DNA of 64,000 bases from Cymbidium sinense (lineage: Eukaryota; Streptophyta; Magnoliopsida; Asparagales; Orchidaceae). The position numbers were made by a program, and so were the translations under genes. The number at the start of each line of letters is the position of its first letter. Position 1 is the first letter of the stretch. Shown one piece after another: positions 1 through 12,483 of the stretch. The stretch spans positions 144,147,643 to 144,211,642 of the forward strand of contig CM038217.1 of the NCBI GenBank assembly GCA_021442155.1. Direction: 5' to 3'. The notes below the pieces were generated by a model that was not told the DNA's origin, made no database searches, and saw only the letters and a list, made by a program, of their open reading frames with translations.

Positions 1-437
1 AATCAACAAGAAAGAGGTGAGTTTCCACCATGGCTCTCAAAGGTCAAGCAAAGTTCCCTGGCACGGGTGGAAGACCTCCATGAGCAAGAGTGAAGCAAGA
101 TGCTTTTTATGCATGATGTGAAAACATACAACATCTAGCTAAGGGGTTGCTAAATCTTTTATCTTATTTTGTAACCTAGGCTTTAGGTTAGGTTATAAGT
201 TGTTAATTTATAATTTTGAATTGATTAATTGGATAGAAAATTTATTTTTCTCTAAGAGCCTAATCGTATCCAAGAAATTCATCAAAGTAAGGGAGAAACT
301 AAGAAAACATGCCATCTTAATGCACAAGATAAACAAACATCAAACAATTTATAAAGCTAATGAAAAAGAATAAGAGGTCATTTATGGTCGGGCTCCACCA
401 CACAAATCCGAAAAGAAATTGGATAGCCGAGCTCTAC

Positions 438-447
438 CATTATACAA
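438..447 (-). promoter_or_regulatory. TATA-like site in LTR E
   Basis: On the minus strand this reads TTGTATAATG followed by GTAGAGCTCGG. The same motif occurs at the equivalent place in all six LTR copies of this window, and a purine-rich (minus strand) tract lies just upstream at 510-575. It is a candidate core promoter, inferred from conservation only. Confidence 0.4.
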
Positions 448-3129
448 CTAGGATTACACATGAATTAATTACAATCAAAAAGGAATTCATGTTATGGGGG
501 TCTTCTTTCTTCATTTCTCCTTTCTTCTTTTCTTTTTTCTTCTTTCTTCTTTCTTCTTTCTTCTCTTGGTTAGTTGGAAGGTGGTTGCTCCAAAGGCTTG
601 ACATGTTACATAAGATATAATATGATGACCAATGTTCATCCTACTCCCCCATAAAGTTTATTCTAAATCTTAATTATAAAATTACAAGAAAATGGGAAAA
701 GTAAATCTAACTAAAACCTAAAAAATAGAGATTAGCTAAACACACCACACAATCCCAAGCATGTATATGAATAAATTGGACTTAGCACCCCACACATGAG
801 TAACCAAGCCCACCTGTCCTATTTTTGGATTATGCTTAAGGGTATAAGCAACTTGCACAACAAAAAGCATTTATATTTTTATTATAGCGCCCCATAAGCA
901 CAATCCCCTGCAGAAGATAATGGTTAGACTAAAATAATCCTACCATTCAGTTTACGCACATACACCCTAATATCTAGACTAAAACATCACATCATAAAAA
1001 TAAAATCAAGCATCAAACCATGCACCACCCTAACATAAAGCTAGAAATGATGACTTAGTCTAATGTGTGCACCATTTAAGGTTTGTGTGGTATGTCTTAG
1101 CTAGGCTTTAAGGTTAGATTTTTCTAAATGTGAAGTGTTCAACTTAGAGGGTGGTTTATTATAAGTGATTTAGGTGATTTTTGTAAATTTTATTTAATGA
1201 TTTGATTTGGTTTGAATGAATCTATACATAATTACTAAATGTTGTAAAGATAGAAAAATATCAGAGAACTTCTCTTTCCTCCCTACCTTAAGTAATTTCT
1301 AAAATAGATTTATTAGTGATTTTTATTTAGTGAATCTTTTATTATGTGTTTTAATTAATCCTAAATTTAGATAGACTCTAAATAAATCTATTCAAATAAG
1401 AAAAACATTTTAAGATTAATTGAAATGAATTACTATCACAAAATAGACAACACTTAATTTCTTTCCAACATGTGTAATATGCATATGGTTGAACCCTAAG
1501 CATATCTATACATGCAAATAAAAATATTTAGCACACCTTTATGATGAATGCTAAAGGAAGTTACTTAAGAAAATTTGGATGCTTCATGATGCATGATTTA
1601 GTTAAGTAGAAAAGTGAGGGACTCTTTTATCCATTAATCAAATGCACATTTACATGTATGAAAGACATAAGTGAGTACGATACCCTTATTTCCTACACCA
1701 GGGGTGTAAGGTATAATACCTACTTGGGGCTACTTAAAGCCTCACAACCCCGGGGTGTCCAGACTAATATACCACTTTTCTTAAATACATGTGCAAGTAT
1801 AAAAAGAAATAAATGAAAAAGAATCATGCAAAAGGTTTGTATTCATTTGTTTGATTTTGGTTGCTTAATTTATATGTGTAATATGAAGACCCTTCTTAAA
1901 GGTTAACATAAGAATGAATAGGAATGGATTTGAGCAAGTGTTGGGTTTTTTTTTCAAATGAACTATACACTTTGCAAATTCCTATTCAAAACTATGTTAA
2001 AAGAGAAGAGATGGAAAAGTCACATAATGCACATTTTATATTATAATCACATGCAAGCTTATAAGTAATTATAAGTAACATTCCTTTCATTTGTAATATT
2101 CAATTTCTATGTTTTGAAAATAATTTTGGATTTAGTAGTGATAATAGCCATTCATATTCTTACTTTAGCCAAAACATGCAATTTGACATAAAGGAAACGT
2201 TTCATTTTAAGTTTATTTTTCAAAAGACATGAATGGATTATTTCATATGACATACAATATTTAGCATGCTAGGAAAGAAATAAAGTGATGCAAGCATGCA
2301 TCTTCATTCACCCTAATTAATTCCTAAAGACAATCTTATGGAATAAGACCATTTAAAGTGAATCAAAGTTATTTAAAGAATGTTTTAGTTTGGTTTTGAG
2401 TTTGATTTGAATTTGGGAAAGGTGGAAAGGTTTGCTGGTCCTAACCCATCTCCCATATGTGTATGTTGTTTTAGTTTAATTTTTAGAACCATTAGATTGA
2501 TTTTATGTTTTATTTAGGTTAAGGTGTAAATTAAGTTCATTAATTATCCCTTACCCATACCTCCTTAACATAATTATTCAAACAATTATGAGCCAACATA
2601 TGATATGCAACCACATTGAATTTAAATCAGAAATGCACCCTAAGAAAGAAACAGCCTAATACAATAGGCTCACAATTATTGATTAATTAAGCTAAAGGGT
2701 TTAATTAAGAACTTTCATAACTTCCCACACATATGGGTTGGAAATGATTTCCTTAAGTTTACTTAAGTTATTGAACACCTAAGTATCTACCCAAGAAAGG
2801 ATTGATTAAGTGATTAAGTTTCTAAATTAATTTTTGATTTTAAGTTTAGTTAATTAAGCTAATTAATGAAATGATTAAATCATTAATCAAATTGTAAATT
2901 AATTAAGTTATCATACACATGAAATAGACTTAGGGGAAAAGATTTAGAAAAGGCATCTAATCTCATTCTCTAAGTCTAACCTCTATTCTAAGGTGATTAA
3001 CAATTTTAATTAATGAATTTGTCATCATTTAATAGGTTAGTTAATCATTTAATTGATTAAAAGAGTGATTAGAGATGAAACAAGCAATTACCTAAATTAA
3101 TCCATTAATAAATTCCTAGAAAATCATGG

Positions 3130-3134
3130 GAGGC
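3130..3134. repeat. Target-site duplication of LTR D, left copy (GAGGC)
   Basis: GAGGC directly precedes the inserted LTR D and is repeated exactly at 9888-9892 after it. Removing D plus one copy restores the LTR reading 'gggaggc-agaggttatccc', which aligns with 'ggggaggccgaagtcatcccc' near 15055. Confidence 0.85.
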
Positions 3135-4692
3135 TGTCTGGTTGAAAAAATTTCATATAGGGTTGCCTTTCAAAATCTGTGGTAGAAAGAGAAAGACAAC
3201 ACTATAGAAATTCATCTTTTTAGGATGCCATGCAGATCTGCATATGTACTTATTCAGGTGATCGAGTACATCATCAATGAATAGTGTACTATCTCAAAAG
3301 GTAGATGTCACTACCCTTTAATGGACTCAATAAGGACTCCTAAGGACATTGGGTCTTCGAAGTGTACTAGAGAATCTTTGCCTACTTCACATGAAAAAGT
3401 AAAGCAGGGTTTATTTTAAATTGGGTTCATTAAGTTCCTTACAGGGGCATGCCTCCATAGTTAATTGCATCCTAAGGAATGGGGATTCCTTAGAAAAACT
3501 CTCGATTAAGGTAAATGATCGTTGTCTCTAAAGATTTCAATAGGGAAAAGATTATCAATCGATTGGCTTATTTTTGAAGATCAAATGGGATTGATCAAAG
3601 AGAGATTTATTATCGAAGCCAAACAAGAATAAGTAGGAGATGCTCATGATGCTAGGAAACCTAGCGAGCATCTCAAGCTAACCTATGATTGGGCTTTATA
3701 TTTTTGAGATTGATTTATTTTGTTTAAGTTGAATTTTTCATTAAAAATTTAGGACATGATTCCTTAACACAATATTAAGGAAATACCTATGAGGTGAGAA
3801 TTTAAGCTTATGGCCCACAAATGGGAGAAGTAACCTCAGAACCTAAATCTAGGGAGCTTTGGCGAGGGCCGAAAGCACAACTTAAATCTAAGGCAAAAAT
3901 GGGTAATTGGTTTGCCTCCACAAGAAAGGACAAACCACCTGACAGCTTGGACTTACAATCGCTTGGGGGTGGCCTCCAAGTAACTCCTCCTACAATTTTA
4001 AATTCATGTAGGCAAGTCTTTATGCTTAATGTAAGATAGTTAGGCTATTATTATTTAGAAAGAGACTAAGTATTTAAAACTCACTCCCTAAAGAGACTAG
4101 ATTATGTAAAGGGGCATGCTTCAAATGACCTAAATCTAATATAATTCAAATTTCATTTTATCTTTCATTTTTGGACAATCATTTTTAACTCAGGCTAATA
4201 GGATTCATATGCCTAATGCATGAGAAATAGAGTTATTGGCCAAAATTAGTGAGAAGGGAAGAGGTGAATTTACACCATGGCTTTCAAGGGTCAAGCCAAG
4301 TTTTCTTGATAAAGGTGGAATCCCTCCAATAAAGAGTGAAATAAGATGTTGTTGTGCATGATATTATAAAAGAAATACTCATCCAGCTAAGGGATTGCTA
4401 ATTCTTTTATCTTGATTTTAAACCTAAGCTTTAAGTGAGGTTACGAGTTGTTTTTTTTAATTTTGAATAGTTAAGTTGGGTAAAAGATTTATTTTTTCTC
4501 TAAAGAGCCTAATCCACATCCAAGACACACATAAAGTAAGGAAGAAACTAAGAAAAGTATGTTACTTAATACACAAGCTAAATAAATCATCAATCAATTT
4601 ATAAAGCTAAGTGCAAAAAGAATAAAAGGCCGTTGTGGTAAGGCACCACGGCACAAACTCAAAAATATCAAATGTGGGTAACCGAGCTCTAC

Positions 4693-4702
4693 CCTTATAC
4701 AA
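4693..4702 (-). promoter_or_regulatory. TATA-like site in LTR D
   Basis: The minus strand reads TTGTATAAGG then GTAGAGCTCGG. It matches the sites in the other LTR copies, and the purine-rich tract lies upstream at 4758-4820. Confidence 0.4.
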
Positions 4703-7700
4703 CCCAGATTATAAATGAATTACATTATAATTAAGCAAGGAACTCATTGTTATGGGGGTCTTCAAGCTTTCTTTCTTCTTTCTTGTTCTTTTTCTCTTTC
4801 TTCTTTGGTTCTTCCTTTTGGATGGTTGGAAGGTGGATGCTCCAAGGCTTCACATGGTGCATAAGATAGAATCTTATGACCAATGCTCATCCTAATCTCC
4901 ATAACAATCATTACAAAATTCTAATTGCATAAATTTACATGAAAAGGAAAAGGTAAATCTAGCTAATACTTGCAAAATAGAGATTAGCTAAAATAAACCA
5001 CACAAATTTCCAAGCATGTATATTTGAATTATCACCCCACACATGGGTGACAAAGTCTACATGGCCTATGGATTATGCTTAGGGGTATAAAACACCTGCA
5101 AGCAAAACTATTTATATTTTTATTTATGATAACGCCCCTTAAGCACAATGTACGAGCATACACCCTAACATCCAAAATAAAATATATATCACAGAACAAA
5201 ATAAAGTATCAAACCATGCACCAACCTAACCTAAAGCTAGAAGTGGTGACTTAGGCTAATGTGTGTGCTTTGAAGGCTTGTGTGGTATGCTTAGCTATGG
5301 CTTTAAGTTAGGAGTTTCTAAGTTTAAAAACATGTTCAACTTAGAGGAAGGTTTCATTTAAGTTTTTTAATTATTTTGGGTTAATTTTATTTTATGTTTT
5401 GATTTGATTCAAGTGAATCCTACAATTAATTACTAAGTTATGAAGAGAAGGAAAGAGAAGAGGACTTCTCTTTCCTTCCCTAACCTAAGTAATTTCTAAA
5501 GTAGATTCACATTTTTATTTTATTTATGTAAATATTTTGATTAAATATTTTAATTAATCCTAAGTTTAGATGAACTCTAAACAATCCTATTCAAAAAGAA
5601 AGGCATTTTAAGATTAAATAAAATGAATCAAAATTCACATAACACACATTATTTTATTTCTTTCCCAACATGTATAACATGCATATGGATGGACCATAAC
5701 CATATCTATACATACAAATAAGAATATTTAACACACTTTATGATGCATGCTAAGTAATCCATTTAGGAAAATTTGGAAGTTGAATATGCATGATTTTTCT
5801 TAAGTAGAAAAGGGTTCCTTTATCCAATTTTTCACAAACACACATGAAAGTAAGAAAGGCATAAGTGAGTACGACGCCATTGTTAACCAGAGATGTAAGG
5901 TATAAAACCTACTTAGGGCTACTTAAAGCCTCACAACCTCAGGGTTATCTAGACTAATATACCACTTTCCTTAAATACAAACATGTGTATAAAAGAAATG
6001 AAATAGAAAAGAAGAATGCGAAAGTTTCATTAATGGATTCATTTTGTTTATGCAGTTTATGAATGCAAGTGTAGGTAACCCTTCTTAAGTGGTAGCATAG
6101 GGATGAATAGGATATAGAAGTAGGTGAGTTTTAGGTCCTTTTCAAATGGACCATATATCTTACCAAATTCCTATTCAAAACTATACCAACATAAGAGAGA
6201 AAGGAAACCTATGCTAAACATACCTTTATAATCTTTCACATGCAAGCTCATAATTGAAATATAAGTAGCATACTTTTAGATTTGATGTTTGATTTATACA
6301 TTTTTTGAAAATAATTTGGATTTAGTAGTGATAATAGCCACTCATATTTCTATTTTAGCCAACACATGCAACATTTGACATAAAGTAAATAATTTCATTT
6401 TAAACTTGAATTTGAAAAACATAAATGCATGAAACCACATGACATACAAATTTAACATGTTGGGGAAAGATTCAAAGTAATGAAAGCATGTAAAAATACT
6501 CACTTTAATTAAATCCTAAAGACATTCTTATGGAATAAGAAAGTTTAAAAATAAATCAAAGAAAATTCAATGTGATTTTTGTTTAGTTTCAAGTTTGATT
6601 TAATTTTAAAAAGGTGAGTTGAGTTTCCTGTTCCTAACCCATTCCCACATGTGTTTGATATTTTTGTTTAATTTTTAGATGAATAGATTCCATTTTATGC
6701 ATTAATTAGGTCAAGGTATGAATTAAGTAACTTAATTAACTCTTACCTACACCACCATAGAATAATTAACCAAATAATTATGAGCCAATGAGATGACATA
6801 AAAACTCACAAGGAACTTAAATTTGTAATGCACCTAATAAGAAAAAGGCCTAATGCAATTTGGCTCATAATTAAAGGTTAATTAAGTTAAGGGGTTTAGC
6901 TTAAGTAATTTCAAAACACCCTCGCACACACATGAATTGGGTTTTGATTTTCTTAATTGAACTTAGGTTATTAAACACCTAAGCATCTACCCAAAGTAGA
7001 TTAATTAAGTTCTCAAAGTTTTTTTTAGAAATTTTAGAAATTAATTAAGGGGATAATTAATGAATTAACCCTTAATTAAGAAAAGATTAAAGAGAGAAAA
7101 AGGGGGTTTAGGGAATAGCTTAAGGGAAATGCCACAAAATTATTCCCTAAACCTCCAACCTACTGGATTTGACCATAATCAACCCTAATCATAGATTAAA
7201 ACCACTAATTATACCTTAATTATCATTAATTACATAAGGAGGGTAATTAAGAAATCCATATGCAATTCTTCTAATCAAGCCTCAATAAATCTCAAGAAAA
7301 TTAGGGGAGGTAGAAGTCATCTCCTAAATCATACCCAAGTAATTTGAGATTAATTAGAGGTTTAATTAAAAAGTAAATAGCAAAATAAACTTTATAATAA
7401 AACCCAAAATCAGAGAAAATTATAAGTCAAAACCCATTGAAATTATATTTAAAATATTCTAGGTTGAATTATCATTCCATAAGATTTTATTTCATATTTT
7501 TCTAAATTTTGTGGAGAGAGTTAGGAATTTTAGAAGATCCCTAGATTAATTAGCATTTTTATTAATTCTCTAACTAATCCTCCTGCTCATGACGCATGGC
7601 GGCGGCAGTCAACACGCTTTACATGCATCGCATTGTGAGGGATTCACTTAAATGTCGAATCAAAAATGGCGGCTGGTGGCAGATGCGGTTTGATCTCTAA

Positions 7701-8369
7701 CGTTCAATCAAAGATTGGATGGTTAGAGATCTCCCTACGATTTTAAAATGAGTAAATGATATCTAAACATGGGAAATTATCTTGACCGTCCATCCAAAAG
7801 GTGGATGGATGGCTGAGATCACCCAAGTTCTTCCCCTTGATCAAGAGAGACTATCCATGATCAAGGGGATGATCCGAGCTCGATTGAGTTCAGATTCAAA
7901 CCAAATCAACCCACACCATCTAAAGCTAAAGAGCGACACATCCAATGGTCAAAACTCCATGAGATTAAAATTTCTTTCACAAAGCTCCACACCACATTGA
8001 GTTTAATGGTAAAAAAATCCCATACCTCACCGGAGGTGATCACTGGTGCTCGATTCCCTTATAGAAGCTTTGTCTAGTTGAGACGAAGCCTTACTGAAGT
8101 TTTGAGCACTTGAGGTTGAGTGAATTGGTATATGGACCACCTCCTCCTGAGCTAGGTTGCGGCCTTGATCCAATTCAACTCTTCCTTACTATGGGAACTT
8201 CAAAGGAAGCTTGGGTGCACTCAACTTAGCTCCTTGATGAAGTATGCAAAAGCAATTGGGGTGAAATTGAGTGAAGAGGAAGTTAGCTCTTCAATAGACC
8301 TCTTCAATAGATTGGGTCTAGTTAACCAATTGAGGTTTTTGTCAAGTTCAACAAGTGATTTGGAATGAA

Positions 8370-8820
8370 CTTGACCCATTGGTTTGAGTCAATTTGGCTT
8401 TGATCAAGTTTTGACCCATTTTAACTTTTTAGGTCAAGTTGGGTCAACTTAGGTCAGAAATGCATAAGTTGGTTCTTAACTCAAATGTTGGCTCCAGTGA
8501 AAGTTGAGCTTGATGGTGATGAACTTAGATTAATAATTTCAATCAATTTGGCCTATGGTGAAATTTAGTTATGTTAGGTTTCATTTTGGGCTAAGTGTTG
8601 ACTTGGTCAAACCTTAGGTTTGACTTGGTTTGGCCTAATTTGATTGTTTGATCATCCCATGATGATTATTGATCATGATGAAAGGCATAGATGAGTTTGG
8701 TTCAATATAATTTGGTTAGGATTAGAATTTGGCTCATAAGGGTACTTTAGGTCACTTTGGGTCAAGTGAGCCTAAGTGGGTCAAATGGCTTGGTCAAAGC
8801 TCGATTTGAAGTTAATTGAA
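8370..8820 (-). promoter_or_regulatory. TTGACC/GGTCAA (W-box core) cluster in U3 of LTR D
   Basis: Repeated GGTCAA and TTGACC hexamers occur every few tens of bases. TTGAC(C/T) is the core bound by WRKY transcription factors. The cluster is sparser than in LTRs C, E, A and B. A regulatory role is inferred. Confidence 0.4.
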
Positions 8821-9887
8821 CCTGTATATGGACTTATGATTGAAATATAAATCCATTTGCAAGTGGTTTGATGTCAAATAATTTTTGATCCATTTGACAA
8901 TTTCATATTCAAAGGAAGAATATGAAAGGATTTTGGCTTTGATTTTTGAATTGGATTTTGATTGTTTGATTAAAGTTTGGATTTATATATGAGCTCATAA
9001 TTGTAGGGTTGATTGAATCATGAGAGAAAATCAAGAGTTTGGCTTGATTTGAAGTTCATTTGGCTAAGTTCAAGATTTTGACTTGAAGGACTTAGATTGG
9101 ATTTTGAGAATATAAATGAATCATGAATAAATTTCAAGGATTTGAAATGATTTGATCATGATTTGAGCTAAGTCCATTAAGAAGGATTTAAAGACTTAGG
9201 AAAAATTTGGATTTTGGAGTTTGAATTTTTTTATTTGGTTTGATTAATTTATATTTATATTTTATTTATATATGTGAATATAAATGAGGATATAAATGAA
9301 TTTTGAGAAAATCCCATGAGTTTGAATTAGCTTAGTGTTGATTTTTAGCTAAGTCCATTAATGGAAAATTAAGGACTTAAGGTAGATTTCATGAATTGAT
9401 TTGCAATTTTGAATTTAGTTTGATTGGTTTGAATTTACATTTCATTTATATATGTAAATATAAATGAGAATATAAATGAATTTTGAGAAAATATCAAAGA
9501 TTTGAATAAGTTTTGATCAAAATTTTGGTTAAGTCCTTAAGGAAAGATTAAGGACTTAAGGAAGATTTGAACTTAAGAATTTTGATGGATTTTGATCATG
9601 GGTTTCAATCATGGAATTGATTTGAGTTTAGAGAAAATCAAATAAAATTGATTTGTGTTTGACTTGAAAGAAGGGAGGAATGGTTCATGTTAAGGGTAGG
9701 CAAGTTTTCCTAACACCCATAAGGCATGACCTATTCCTATGGCTAAACCTTCTAAGTCTCTAGGGTTAGGTTGAGTGTCCACCTAATCACTAGATGTGTC
9801 TTAAGACTAGGGATCTCCTAAAGTCCAAGAGAAATCCTATGTCTAAGATGGAGGTGTTGAGGGCTCATTCTAAAAATGAGGTTAACA

Positions 9888-9892
9888 GAGGC
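9888..9892. repeat. Target-site duplication of LTR D, right copy (GAGGC)
   Basis: Exact repeat of 3130-3134, immediately after the terminal 'gttaaca' of LTR D. Confidence 0.85.
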
Positions 9893-10903
9893 AGAGGTTA
9901 TCCCACTAATTAGCCCTAGGGAATTTGGAATTAATTACTAGAATAATTAAGGAGTAATTAACATAATTACATCCCAAAAAAACTCAAATTAAGAAAATAT
10001 CACTATTTAAAATCACTTAAAATTAATTTTATATCTTTCCACTTTGAATTATCTTTAAAATATATCTGAGTTTGCATTTTTTTTGGAATTTTCAACATTT
10101 AGTTGTATATTTTTGAAGATTCTATGGTTATTACTTAATTAAATCCTTAATTATGTAGCTAATCCCATCGGTGCCATATGGACCACTAATGCACCGCGCG
10201 CTTTCCACATGGCATGATGAGATTGGTTATTTAAGTTATCAAATCGACTACACAGTCAGCCGGTGGTGCTACACGCTTTCTCTTGTACCATCCGATCAAA
10301 GATCGGGCAATCCAGATTATACCTGTGGATCTAACATGGATTAATCAAGACCGTCCATCCAAAACACATGGGATGGATGGCCCTTGATTCATCCCTGCCC
10401 TCGTCTACGAGAGATGGTGACCATCCATCACTTAAGGCTTGATCCAAGCTCAGATTGGTAGGATTGAATACACACCATCTAGAGGTAAGAAGAAGACATC
10501 CAACAGTCAAATTTTATTGAAATCACACTTCTCTTCATAAAGGACCAAAGAATATACACTAGGCTCAGTTTGAAGCATACCTCATCAAAGGCTATCATGC
10601 TCCCAACCATTGAGGTAGCTTCGTCTAGTGGAGATGAAGCCCTGTTAAAGATTTGAAGGCTTAAGGTCAAGTGGATCTCCTATTAGCCAAGATGAGCTTC
10701 AAGTGCTTGTGACTTTGGTCTAGTTCCCTCTTCCCGTGCCTTGGAAGCTTGAAAAAAAGCTTTGGATGAACTCTACTTGGTGCCTTGAAGGTGTTTGCAA
10801 GAGGAATTGGAGTTTGGTATTGAATTGAGTGAGTTTGAATTTACCTCACCTCTGCTATTTTTAGTTTAGGCTAAACTAAAAATGGAGAATTAAAAAGAGG
10901 TTT

Positions 10904-10908
10904 ATGAT
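10904..10908. repeat. Probable target-site duplication of LTR C, left copy (ATGAT)
   Basis: ATGAT precedes the TGTGGGTG terminus of LTR C. The right flank at 18603-18607 is AGGAT, a 4/5 match, as expected for a duplication that has mutated. Confidence 0.55.
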
Positions 10909-12473
10909 TGTGGGTGAAAAATTTTATATAGAGTCGCCTTTTAAATTTATTGGTGAGAAAGAGAGGAAAGACTATAAAAAAATTCATCTTTTTGGGATGC
11001 CATGTAGATCCATAGATGTGCTTATTGAGGTGATTGAGTATGGAATTAAGGAGAGGTGTACTATCTGGAAAGATAGAAGTCACCACCTTACAATGGACCT
11101 AATCACCAAAATAAAGACTCCTAAGGACATTGGGTCTTCAAAGTGTGCCAGAGATTCTTCCCCTACTTTACATGGAAAAGTAAAATAGGGTTTATTTTAA
11201 ACCAAGTTCATGAAGTTCCCTACAGGGGCAATCCCCATAGTTAATTATATCCTAAGGAATGGGGATTCCTTGAAAACTCTCGATTAAGGTAAATGATCAT
11301 TATCTCTAAAAATTTCAATACAAAAGGACTATCAATCAATTGATTCATTTTTGAAGATCAAATGGGATTGATTGAATAGGAGGGAAATATTATCGATGTC
11401 AAAATGGAAAATAAGTAGGAGATGCCCATGATGCTAGGAAATCTAGCGAGCATCTCAAACTATCCTATAGTTGGCCTTTACATTTTTGAAATTGATTTAG
11501 TTGGTTTGAGTTGAATTTTTCATTAAAAATTTAGGACTTATGATTCCTTAATACAAGATTAAGGAAATGCCTAAGAGGTGAGGAATTTAAGCTTATGGCC
11601 CACAAAGGGGAGAAGCAACCTCAAAACCTAAATCTAGGCAACTTTTGGCGAGGGTCGAAAGCACAACCTAAATCTAAGGAAAAAATGGGTAATTAGTTTA
11701 CCTCCACAAGAGAGGACAAACCATGATAGCTTGGACTTACAACCGCTTGAGGGTGGCTGCCAACTGCCTCCTCCTATGATTTTAAATTCATGTAGGCAAG
11801 TCATATATTTTATGCAGGATAGCTAGGCTATTATTATTTAGAAAGAGATTAAGTTCTTAAACTCACTCCCTAAAAATACTAGATCAGGAAAAATGCATGC
11901 TTCAAATGACTTAAATCTAATGCAATTCAGATTTTATTTTTTTATTTTTATTTTGAACAATCATTTTGACTCAGGCTAATAGGATTCATATGCCTAATGC
12001 ATGAGAAATGAGATTATTGACCAAAATCAGTGAGAAGGGAGGAGGTGTGTTTCCACCATAACTCTCACAGGTCAAGCCAAGTTTCTCTGGCAAGGGTGGA
12101 AGCCCTCTAATTAAGAGTGAAATAAGAAGCATTTGTGCATGATATTATAAAATAAATACTCATCCAGCTAAGGGGTTGCTAATTCTTTTATCTTGATTTT
12201 AAACCTATGCTTTAGGTGAGGTTATGAGTTATTTATTTTTAGTTTTGAGATATTAAGTTGGGTAAAAGATTTATTTTTCCCTAAGAGCCTAATCCTCATC
12301 CAGGCCATACATAAAGTAAGAAAGAAACTAGGAAAAGCATGCCACTTAATGCAAAAGATAAATAAATCATCAATCAATTTATAAAGCTAATCGCAAAAAA
12401 AAAAAAAAAAAGGCCGTTGTGGTCTGACATCACTGCCCAAACCGGAAAAATAAATTGGATACCCGAGCTCTAC

Positions 12474-12483
12474 CTTTATACAA
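12474..12483 (-). promoter_or_regulatory. TATA-like site in LTR C
   Basis: The minus strand reads TTGTATAAAG then GTAGAGCTCGG, with the purine-rich tract upstream at 12538-12595. Confidence 0.4.

Larger units (their letters stand above)
1..3134 (-). mobile_element. LTR E, piece 1 (R-U5 side to mid-LTR), Tat/Ogre-type
   Basis: Non-coding LTR sequence collinear with 4250-7310 in LTR D and 12020-15060 in LTR C. Shared landmarks in order are the 'aggtcaagc..agttccctggcac' segment at 1-70, a TATA-like site near 440, a pyrimidine tract at 510-575, and a conserved block at 1670-1780. The piece stops at 'tgggaggc', and the continuation of the same LTR is found at 9888, beyond an inserted LTR. About 1.1 kb of its minus-strand 3' end lies left of the window, judged from LTR C. 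The short + strand ORF at 360-620 is antisense to the element, its C-terminal half is a translated TTC repeat, and I do not regard it as a gene. Confidence 0.8.
3135..9887 (-). mobile_element. Solo LTR D (about 6.75 kb), Tat/Ogre-type
   Basis: A complete LTR with no internal region. On the minus strand it begins TGTTAACCTCATTTTTAG (9887 end) and finishes CAACCAGACA (3135 end), giving the expected TG...CA termini. It is bounded by a perfect 5-bp duplication, GAGGC, as Ty3/gypsy integrases produce. It therefore most likely arose by LTR-LTR recombination after a full element inserted into LTR E. Contents in minus-strand order: AT-rich repeats at 8880-9660, TTGACC-rich U3 at about 8370-8820, a GC-rich block at 7580-7680, AT-rich linker, the conserved block near 5870-5970, and a TATA-like site at 4693-4702. 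A PBS-like GGCAACC lies about 30 bp inside the 3' end (near 3161-3167). The ORFs at 3821-4039, 7782-8000 and 8165-8368 look incidental. Confidence 0.85.
9888..10908 (-). mobile_element. LTR E, piece 2 (middle, GC-rich block)
   Basis: Resumes LTR E exactly where 3134 left off. It carries the GC-rich block at 10165-10330, close to the block of LTR B at 61790-61900: both have 'ctaatcccatcgg' and 'gattggttatttaagttatcaaatcg'. This suggests E belongs nearer to B than to C or D. It then aligns with LTR C up to about 16050 and is interrupted at 10908 by LTR C. The minus ORF at 10479-10670 lies in this LTR and has no recognisable domain. Confidence 0.75.

Noticed and set aside
360..620. Conserved short + strand ORF in LTRs (also near 12417 and 22021) with similar peptides
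   Set aside because: It is antisense to the elements, its ends differ between copies, frames break in other copies, and the similarity follows from the conserved DNA around the TATA-like site.
9888..10908. Considered as an independent short element between LTRs D and C
   Set aside because: It is collinear with the middle of the LTRs and exactly bridges pieces 1 and 3 of LTR E.
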